A stretch of 11,384 nt of DNA from Aculops lycopersici (Eukaryota > Arthropoda > Arachnida > Trombidiformes > Eriophyidae). The notes below the pieces were generated by a model. The model searched no databases, was not told where the DNA came from, and saw nothing but the letters and a program-made list of their open reading frames with translations. Position numbers and translations under genes: made by a program. The stretch is from NCBI GenBank assembly GCA_015350385.1, contig WNKI01000001.1, positions 7,094,254 through 7,105,637 of the forward strand, given 5' to 3'. This document shows positions 1-7,125 of the stretch, piece after piece. How positions within the stretch are numbered: the stretch's first letter is position 1; each line of letters opens with the position of its first letter.

Positions 1-34
<34 letters not shown>
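1..34. repeat. (AT)17 dinucleotide microsatellite at the left edge
   Basis: The window opens with an uninterrupted AT dinucleotide run of 34 bases and then passes into unique sequence containing short GT and GA stretches. The run is cut by the window edge, so its true length is unknown. A similar run closes the window at the other end. Confidence 0.97.
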
Positions 35-37
<3 letters not shown>

Positions 38-312
38 TGTCTGTGTGTGACCGAGAGAGGAAACGACCCACCACCTGAGCTATACAACAATAACTAGACC
101 AATTTTGGGTCACGCTCGCCGCGTCAGCATTGAAGCCGCAGGGACAACAACTTAAACCAAGCGGCACAAAACCACCCGACAAAACGAGCACCAAAATTAG
201 CCAATTGCTCTACTCGACTTGACTCGCTCTAGCTCGGCGGCGGTTGCGGCGTCAGAACAAAACTGACCAACTGGTCGGTGGTGACAGTTAGAGAAATGGG
301 AGTAGCAGAGTT

Positions 313-336
313 CGTCGCCGTCGTCGTCGTCGTCGT
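313..336. repeat. (CGT)n trinucleotide microsatellite
   Basis: A nearly perfect CGT run with one interruption (CGCCGT). It encodes no convincing product: on the minus strand it would give an aspartate run in a short frame without other protein-like features. Confidence 0.85.
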
Positions 337-750
337 AGAGCAAAACAAATAAAGCTAATCCTAGGCACGCGCTGATCGAGCTCTGGTCAGGAGCGCGTCC
401 ACTGGCTTGACGCAAAACCGTTCAACATATCAACCAGTTTGTTGTCGGCGACCAGCGCGCCGGTTGTTGTTGCAAATACGACGAGAGACTGGCTTGTGTC
501 GACTTGATATGCGCTTGCCTCCTTTTTCCTCTCTCCCCCTCTCTCGCTTTGAGTTTAGATGGTGGTGGTGGCGATGGCTGCCACAACTGGGGCCACTCCC
601 TCCACATGCCGAAACAGCGACACCAAAAACTCCTTCCGACCACCAACTCGCTGAGGGTCCATCAAGAACGAGCAAGAGAGAGCCAACTTATAACTGCCAT
701 TCGTAACTGGTCTTCTCATGGTTGAGGATGGTGGTGAGTTGTGGGTTTGT

Positions 751-817
751 TGCTCTCTTTTTCCTCCTACTTCCTCATTTCTCAGTAATTTCTCTTCCTT
801 TCTCCTCTGTCTTTGAG
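751..817 (+). other. Polypyrimidine tract flanked by splice-like signals
   Basis: The plus strand is about 80% pyrimidine here. A GTGAGT donor-like hexamer lies at 734-739, a pyrimidine tract ending in CAG lies at 783-785, and a second donor-like GTGAGC follows at 818-823. This would fit a 52-base intron (734-785) followed by a 32-base exon (786-817) that contains stop codons, so only an untranslated exon is possible. The arrangement could be chance in a CT-rich stretch. Confidence 0.25.
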
Positions 818-1281
818 GTGAGCGAAAGTTCTTTTTCAGCCAACTTTCTGCGACTGAGCTCTAGTTCAAAACGAAGATACATTCGAGGCACCAAGTGTAG
901 TTTCCATTCTCTTCTCTGGCTAAAAGAGATGAAACGGAAAGTATTTGTCGTGCATCGACAAAAACTGGTAACAGACATTCTAACAATTGCTTATCATTAG
1001 AAACCAGACCGACACACAAACAACTTATGCCATTGACTTGGATATTCTGCATCACCACAGCCGCGATATGATTATTTTGATGAGAGCAATTTAACGTAGA
1101 GAAGAGATACTTGGGCAGATTATCGTGCGGTCATCGTCGTCGTTCAATCCAGTGAGATACGCAAGGTTAAATATTTGGTGGCGATACATTGTAAATGTGT
1201 GTATGTTGAACAATCTCTTCCTCTCGACTAGTGACCCAATTGTCCACCGCCATTTAGTCGCATGGTCACTCGTGGAAACTA

Positions 1282-1297
1282 ATATATATATATATAT
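1282..1297. repeat. (AT)8 microsatellite
   Basis: A short alternating AT run in non-coding sequence, followed by more AT-rich DNA (TAATATTATT). It is similar to the runs at both window edges. Confidence 0.9.
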
Positions 1298-1506
1298 TCA
1301 TAATATTATTGCCACTCTCTCTGACACTCGATGTTTGGCGGCTCATGTATTGCGTGCGAAAGGATGTTTTGGGTAAATTTAGTCCAAGTGGCTTGCGGTT
1401 TCAATGGCCAGTCTCGTGTCGTCGTCGTTGCAACGCAAAAAGAGAGGGAGAGAAATCTGAGCAACGAGGGAAAATAAACAAATTGAGTCGAACCTCGCAA
1501 ATTCTC

Positions 1507-1550
1507 TGGACCCAACCGATTGGATGGTCAATCCAATCCGAGTTGGTCCA
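1507..1550. repeat. Imperfect 16-17 bp hairpin carrying CCAAT/ATTGG motifs
   Basis: The inner stem GATTGGAT (1518-1525) pairs with ATCCAATC (1531-1538) across a five-base loop. The outer stem CCAAC (1512-1516) pairs with GTTGG (1542-1546), and TGGA (1507-1510) pairs with TCCA (1547-1550), with small bulges between. Three CCAAT-type pentamers lie within 1519-1555 (ATTGG, CCAAT and the palindrome CCAATTGG). That pattern would suit an NF-Y-bound promoter, but a plain inverted repeat is equally possible. Confidence 0.5.
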
Positions 1551-2881
1551 ATTGGCGAAGGCGAATCGGCTAGGGGATGGGCAAAAGTTGCGTGCAAATT
1601 TAACCAAGTGCCATTGTCGATGGGGAGGCAAGTAAATAATGTTTAAGTGACAGGCGGACAGACGGACAGATGGCGAGACTATTCTAGAGATTGCTCCTCT
1701 CGATTGGTGGCGCACAAAATCAACATGACGGCGGCTTTGTGATCTCGTGGTTGCGGTTGTGGTGGTTGATTGTGATGTCGCCATTTGGTGATGCATCACA
1801 ATGTCCAACACTACGACAGTCGCAGTTCTTGCGGCTAGGCCAATGGGCCGACATATTCAATTCCATTAGTGCGAGTTTGTTGAGATAACCGCAAGCTCGG
1901 TGCTTGTCTCGTTTCCGGTTGCTCAAACACACGCCTCTGCTCTATCCGGCACTAAATCTCCCCTCCCCCAACGTAACGCGCAATCATGTCTAAAGTTGCA
2001 GGAAGTGCTCGCGGTTGAGATTGTCCAAGTGCGCAACATTGTCAAGTCTCCGCTTCCAAAGGAGCAACAAATTTACCCATGTCAATATCGACCACGACCA
2101 CGACAACAACTACAGCAAACCAGAAGGTGCATAAAATTTCAAAAGTGTTAAATTACAACCCTCTCCGCTATCAGCTTGTCAATCGCATCCCTCTTTCCGC
2201 TTCTCTCTCTCCCTCCCTTTCTTGTTCACATGGATTTGTGTGACTAGAAGCGAATGGGTTTGGTCGGATCGCAAACAACAATGAAGCTGGTTATATCTCG
2301 ATTCGTCTCGTCTCGCCTCATGACGCCTGTCCATCTCTCTAACTCACCATTCGAATGGAAGCAACTCTCGCTTTCTGTCAAATTTCCTAAATATTTACGC
2401 TCGCTTAGATTCTACTTTGACGAGTCTATCTCTATAACTATAACCATTTAAGAAATAGTGGCACACATAATAGGTTAAATTCCAAAGGATAGATTGAGTG
2501 ATTGTGTGATACATTCGCTCAACTTGTGGCATTACGGCGCCAGCTATGGTGGTAGTCACCAAACAAGTGGTGCGATGTAATGTAAACAACATATGCATCT
2601 ACACTTTCCAACTCCAAAAAGCCAACTTCATTCCAGAATACCACCACTGTAATGAAACAGGCTGCAAGCGGTTGAAGCTGCATAGAGTTTGGACCCTGGA
2701 CTTCTAACTCGACTATAGTGAGCCCCATGTCATTCCATATGCCGGCTACGTGTTTCTCGAGAATCACATGCCACATTGAGACCCACAGGCGAGGCAACAA
2801 ATAAAATGGCCGCTTGTATTCATATCGGCGGCCAAAAGTCAACAACGACTGGCGGACCTGATGATAACTCACGCGCGTTGA

Positions 2882-2935
2882 TCTCTATAGAGACCTAAGA
2901 GGCGCGGCAAGGGAGTATATTAATCCTTAGGTCTC
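2882..2935. repeat. Nested palindrome and 10-bp inverted repeat
   Basis: The 12-base perfect palindrome TCTCTATAGAGA (2882-2893) overlaps the left arm of a 10-base inverted repeat, GAGACCTAAG (2890-2899) and CTTAGGTCTC (2926-2935), separated by 26 bases. The two structures compete for the same left arm. No target-site duplication or transposase is visible. Confidence 0.6.
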
Positions 2936-4982
2936 CCAAGTTGTAGTTGCACAAAAGACTATCGTTATCTTGGAAAAACGACATCAGTTTTTTGTCGTTG
3001 TTTTGGTAACAATCAAACAGAGGACGCAAAAAACAAATCATCGCCACTAATCCGATCGCAACCAAATGGCCGCAACAAACCTTCTGTTGTGACGATCCCT
3101 CCGGCAGGCAGGTAGTTGTGTTACGTGACTCGCTAAGCTGCTTGCTCTAAGGTCTTGGCCCCGGATTCCTTCTAAGACCAAATACAAGATTGAAACTCAT
3201 ATCTTCTTTATGCCAAAAAACTAAACTGGAGCCAGCAAAACCTCTCGCCGGATGCCATATGCTCTCGAGTTTACGACTAAAGATGGCAACTGAAAAAAAT
3301 TTGTGCCCCCCCCCTAAAGTTTGTGTTGATCAATTACTCTGCTGCAGCCGCCGCCGCCACAACTAAAGCTAAAGAGAGCAATTATCTCTTGCTAGCTCGC
3401 GAGGCACTTGGATTCATGAGACTCAAGCGGTTCGGTTTAATGTCCTCATTGCAAACCATCGAGTCGCTTATTAGCAAATGTATAATGCCTGGCATAATGT
3501 TTGCGGCTGCGGCGGTGGCGGCAAAAGTTTGAAAACATCCATATGCTCCCGTTGTCGATGATGCGTCGTCATCGTCATCATCGTGGTCCTTACTGCCGAT
3601 GTATATATGTAAGTGCGAGCTTTAAGTACGTGAATGGGAGTGACTAGAAACTCAACAAAACGAACTGATGCTGTTAATTTAGACGTTTAGCTTGATTCGG
3701 GTAGCAAGTAGAAAAAACGAACGCTATCCAACTTAACGCGAGCTTGAGAGTCCAATTTTATTGCATAATCATCTCCAGTCATTCACTTGACTATTTTGAG
3801 GCTCGCCATCAACAGAAAACTTATCCGCCCCCACTCAAGCCAGAGGGAACCAATCGGCTTAGTTATGTTTTAGAACTATCTGTTTCAAATAACTATTCGC
3901 TCTAGTGGCAGCCGCAATGGCTAATTGCTAATTATTTCCGCCAAAAGCCACTGGTAATTGCGACCATTTGGATGCTCTCGTTGCGTCTCATTCTAGAAAC
4001 ATTTCGAGACTGTCGCTTGCGCCGCTTACAGACTAACCGCCGGGTGATGCACATGCATTTGATTGCCATAAAACACTCATAGGCAGCAGAGCATTCGGCT
4101 TCTCCGTAACCGTCAGCGACGAGTTCAGTGAGCGAGTGACGAATGAACCTATTCGTTGTCAAACAGGTGCGCTGGCCAGCGGCCAAATCAAAAGGTGAGC
4201 TTTTCCTTTGGGCCGACCGCCGTTGCCGCCCCTGATTATGAATGAATGAATTTTTACAATTAATTGCGTGAATGACACACAAGAGGCAAACTCGTTACAT
4301 TGAGATATTATCTCATCATGCCGCCATCTTGTAGGTGGTGCCGTTGATTTGGTCGCCCCCTCGGCGAGTTACAAGGAAGATCAATTAGCGCGCCGCCACG
4401 CGAATATCTCACAGGACCACATGTTGCTTGGTAGTAAACTTGACCGACGGTAATGTAACTTGTCGTTTTGTCCGTGTGTCCACTTACTCAATCGCTTGAC
4501 TTTGAACTTTTTCATCATTCCTTCTATCATCATCATTCTAAACTTTAACTTCATCATCAGCTCCACTGTCTAGCATCATCATAAAAAGGCGAGCAAACTA
4601 ATTTGCGACGGCGCTTCGTCCATCAATCATCTCGAAATTCAGGCACCAAGAGCAACGAGCCATTTGCTCATTCTCTCCTCTCCGTTGGTCTCGTCATTTC
4701 GTGGCTTTCGGTGTAAGTTTTGGTTGTTTGTTGTCATGTTCACTACACAATTTCTCCTTTTGACAGAAGCAACAGAAGCGCAACTATCACGACATTCAAA
4801 ATCTTCTAGGAGAAGCAAAGTAAAGTGATGTGACCGAAACTTTTTTGTGTATGAATCACATACGATAAACACAAACTGACCGCAATTCCAGCGCTTGCCT
4901 TTTGTTCAAAGCAGAATCCTCTGGCTTCCGCATTGAGGTTGGCTAAGCCAAACAAGGGAACCAAGCGCATACAAATTCAAGT

Positions 4983-5006
4983 GTATATATTTATATTTAT
5001 ATATAT
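4983..5006. repeat. AT-rich run with TATATAT blocks
   Basis: An imperfect TA-rich microsatellite (TATATATTTATATTTATATATATA-like) in non-coding DNA. It contains TATA-box-like strings but has no plausible gene immediately downstream on either strand. Confidence 0.8.
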
Positions 5007-5052
5007 AACACGCGCTTTAGAATTACAACAATTACAGTAGTAGTTTTGTTGA

Positions 5053-5073
5053 TGTTGTTGTTGTTGTTGTTGT
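5053..5073. repeat. (TGT)7 trinucleotide microsatellite
   Basis: Seven perfect TGT/GTT units in non-coding DNA. A run of the same unit also occurs inside the signal-peptide codons of the downstream membrane-protein gene (7247-7265). Confidence 0.9.
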
Positions 5074-5174
5074 CTTTTGGCCATCATTTGCATCAATTAC
5101 TGCATCCTCATTGCAACCTTGCACTTGGCTTCACATTCAGTTCTAATGTTGAATCTCTTTGGACTCGCAACTCC

Positions 5175-5201
5175 AGAGGAGGAGAGGAAAAAGAAGAGAG
5201 A
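5175..5201 (+). repeat. 27-base homopurine tract
   Basis: Every base from 5175 to 5201 on the plus strand is A or G. Such tracts can form triplex structures or act as purine-rich splicing enhancers in a transcript. Nothing nearby shows which applies, if either. Confidence 0.7.
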
Positions 5202-5450
5202 CTCGATGGTTACAATGGAAAGAGGAGTCGTGCCACTTGGCCCACGACCTAAAGTTCTAGTCAGCATGGCGAAGTTCGAATCCGAATTTGGATCCAAAAA
5301 AGTTAAAAGTTCGAAACTCAACTGGTGCTTGCAGTAGTGACAAAGTGAGCACGACTTTTTGCATCTCAAACTCTATGGCATTGTAAGAAACGAAACGAAA
5401 TGAGAACGGCAGCGGTTTAAGGTCATGTTTTTTGAGGAATAAATGGGAAT

Positions 5451-6870
5451 GGTGGGAGTAGGAGGAGGAGACAAAGATGAGGTTTCATTACTACACTTAC
5501 ACTAGTACTATCACTTCGCTGCAGCCCCAATGGCAATGGCAGCAAAAACAGCTACCAGTTGATCTCCATTCGCTTCTTTCGAGCATTGAGCTCTCGCCTC
5601 GAGTTGTTCCACCAGAAATGAGAGACCAGCTCACGGCTACAAGTAGGCAAATTCGGAATCACACCAACTTAAGCCAAATGCCATCATTATCACCATAAAC
5701 CCAATGATTCAGATTTTTGGGTTCTCCTATCACTGAAAACTTGGTAACTTTGCCCAAAGGTTAACTCGGTTAAGGTAGGCGAGCAAAATTGTGGGCTCAT
5801 TCTTCCTCCCTATCTACCTTTTTGATTCCACTCGTTGCCCTTCCAAAGTTTTGCGGCCTTTCTTTGCCGCCGATTTGGAGGCCAATAAAATGAGAGAATC
5901 GAGGAGGAACTATTGTCGCTGCGCCTTCTCTCTCCAATCCGACTCAAGCCTAAAACTAGCCGACTTTTTACCTGCCTCTCAGGTGGAGACCTGCTCACAG
6001 CTGATAGATTATTTGATTGGCTCCCTATCCTCACTGGCTCCCACTAAAACTAAACTCTCATGTGAGGGGAGCGACCAACCAAAGCAAACAGCGACAATGA
6101 GCGCGAAAGAGTGGGCGCCTCTAAGGCATGCGTGGCGCGCGCTAGCGCATTCAACAGTTGGTTGCTCCAAGCTTTGGGTTTTGGTTGCTCGCTTACTTGC
6201 TTTACCTGCGCCGCCTTCTTCATTTAGCGGCGCAGGTAAAGGGGAAACATCCGAGGCTTTTAGCTCTCTGCGTCAATGCCGTCAAAGGTTTGTCCTAGTG
6301 TTTGGTTAAATATCCACTCAAAGATGAATACACTGGCCTCTCTTGTAGTCGAGTCGTGGTTTGTAGGCCAAGTGGAAAGGAATTTCTTGCATTAGCATCC
6401 CAATTTGAATGATGGCCACTACAGAGCGCTGTTGTTGTTTTTGATTCGCTAAAATTTCTCAAATTACTGCGCATTTAACCGCTGCGATTCTACCTGTTTT
6501 TACGCACTGATATACGAAATCCAGAGTTCACACAAACTCAAGCAGCGCACTCCCTTGATCCGTGCGAGCAAAGAAAACAACAGCATAGCAACAGGCAGAC
6601 ACTCCAGCGACCATTCAGCAGACTCACAGGGGAAAAGCTAACACAGAGAGGCAATGGCAACTGCAGCAACAGCAGAAGCCACTTTGTGTGTCTCTGCAAA
6701 GCTCATGCCAGTCGCCATTTCTTCTTGTGAGAGCGATTCTCGTAGACTGACCAGTTGGGCAAACGGACCCCAGAGAGGCGAAAATTGAGCCCCCAAATTT
6801 GTTGCACTGCTCAACACGGCAAAGTTCGCGTGTGAGTAACCCAAACTCAATTGCAGGTGAAGGTATCCCC
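5451..6870. other. Non-coding stretch upstream of the membrane-protein gene
   Basis: No supportable gene. A plus-strand frame is open from 5779 to 6309 (about 176 codons), longer than the others here. However, its first ATG is far inside, the predicted product has no signal peptide or recognisable domain, and it contains the perfect hairpin at 6200-6241. A pyrimidine-rich acceptor-like site (ending CAG at 5980-5982) lies inside it. Six CAGGTR E2-box hexamers occur at 5969, 5980, 6203, 6233, 6491 and 6854. Confidence 0.55.
6200..6241. repeat. Perfect 15-bp inverted repeat (hairpin)
   Basis: The left arm 6200-6214 is perfectly complementary to the right arm 6227-6241, around a 12-base loop (CTTCTTCATTTA). 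The arms are GC-rich in the centre (ACCTGCGCCGC) and each carries a CAGGTA/TACCTG hexamer. The stem is too short for a typical animal pre-miRNA. It could be a cruciform-forming regulatory site or a remnant of a mobile-element end, though no second copy or target duplication is visible. Confidence 0.85.
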
Positions 6871-6873
6871 TTT

Positions 6874-6880
6874 TATATAA
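6874..6880 (+). promoter_or_regulatory. TATA-box-like element upstream of the membrane-protein gene
   Basis: TATATAA follows CCCCTTT and lies about 250 bases before the first ATG of the gene at 7126. If used, transcription would start near 6905-6910 and give a leader of roughly 220 bases. This is motif resemblance only; an intron in the leader, with a possible acceptor TTTTTTACACAG-like site ending at 7106, would place the true promoter further upstream. Confidence 0.3.
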
Positions 6881-6996
6881 TTTACCTATCCATAGATAAC
6901 TATTTACAATAAAATATTTACCACTACTACACTAAGCTAGTGTGAAACTGTTGAAGAAAAATTGGCCTCAAGGTTCTCTGGAAAAAAGCGAAAAGA

Positions 6997-7054
6997 ATGC
7001 GAAGAAATATAAACAAAGAATGACCAGCAAGAAATGAAGATGAGCAAGTTTTAA
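6997..7054 (+). promoter_or_regulatory. Three overlapping short upstream open frames
   Basis: If the leader begins upstream of 6997, ribosomes would meet three tiny frames before the main start: 6997-7023 (MRRNINKE), 7020-7037 (MTSKK) and 7034-7054 (MKMSKF). Each overlaps the next by a few bases. Chains like this usually lower translation of the main frame. Whether they lie in the mature mRNA is not known. Confidence 0.3.
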
Positions 7055-7125
7055 ATCGCCTCAAACTGACTAAAATCAATCTTAACAATTGAAGTTTTTT
7101 ACACAAGTGAATTCAAAAAATAAAT

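Larger units (their letters stand above)
35..1500. other. Non-coding stretch, possible regulatory DNA
   Basis: I see no supportable gene here. Open frames are short, lie on both strands and resemble no protein family. The stretch holds a CGT trinucleotide run at 313-336, GGT repeats near 558-570, CT-rich tracts (about 528-548 and 751-815), scattered GAGAG/CTCTC elements that could bind GAGA-type factors, and an AT run at 1282-1297. A strong donor-like GTGAGT at 734 followed by a pyrimidine tract and CAG at 783-785 could delimit a 52-base intron of an untranslated exon, but nothing confirms transcription. Confidence 0.6.
1501..3500. other. Non-coding stretch with hairpins and CCAAT motifs
   Basis: No supportable gene. 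The longest open frame is on the minus strand near 2519-2872; it opens with a non-ATG codon and resembles nothing I know. The stretch holds the CCAAT-bearing hairpin at 1507-1550, a CT-rich run near 2199-2220, nested palindromes at 2882-2935, a CAGGTAG heptamer at 3109-3115, a run of nine C at 3306-3314 and a GCC-type repeat near 3347-3357. Confidence 0.6.
3501..5450. other. Non-coding stretch rich in simple repeats
   Basis: No supportable gene. The stretch contains GAT/CGT/CAT trinucleotide mixtures near 3556-3583 (able to fold as CGATGATG with CATCATCG), repeated ATC/CAT clusters at 4513-4580, a TAT-rich run at 4983-5006, a TGT run at 5053-5073 and a homopurine tract at 5175-5201. Donor-like hexamers at 3609 (GTAAGT), 4195 (GTGAGC) and 4713 (GTAAGT) occur about as often as chance predicts. 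Confidence 0.6.

Noticed and set aside
2519..2872. Minus-strand frame of about 117 codons
   Set aside because: It opens with GTG rather than ATG, has no recognisable family, and its length is within chance expectation.
3932..4282. Minus-strand frame of about 116 codons
   Set aside because: It opens with TTG, is rich in Arg/Lys/Cys without pattern, and has no domain.
4513..4580. ATC/CAT-rich stretch that might be a minisatellite or CRISPR-like array
   Set aside because: The units are irregular triplet clusters without fixed repeat and spacer lengths; this is simple-sequence DNA in a eukaryotic genome.
3609..4718. Strong donor-like hexamers (GTAAGT at 3609 and 4713, GTGAGC at 4195)
   Set aside because: Three or four such hexamers are expected by chance in 7 kb, and no open frame ends at them.
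5266..5295. tRNA B-box-like GTTCGAATCC
   Set aside because: The flanking bases cannot form a T-arm stem (52 and 62 mismatch) and no A-box or acceptor stem lies at the right distance.
5779..6309. Plus-strand frame open for about 176 codons
   Set aside because: It begins without an ATG, shows no domain, signal peptide or conserved-looking pattern, and contains a perfect 15-bp hairpin. A frame this long is somewhat unusual by chance in 7 kb, so it was weighed, but nothing supports coding.
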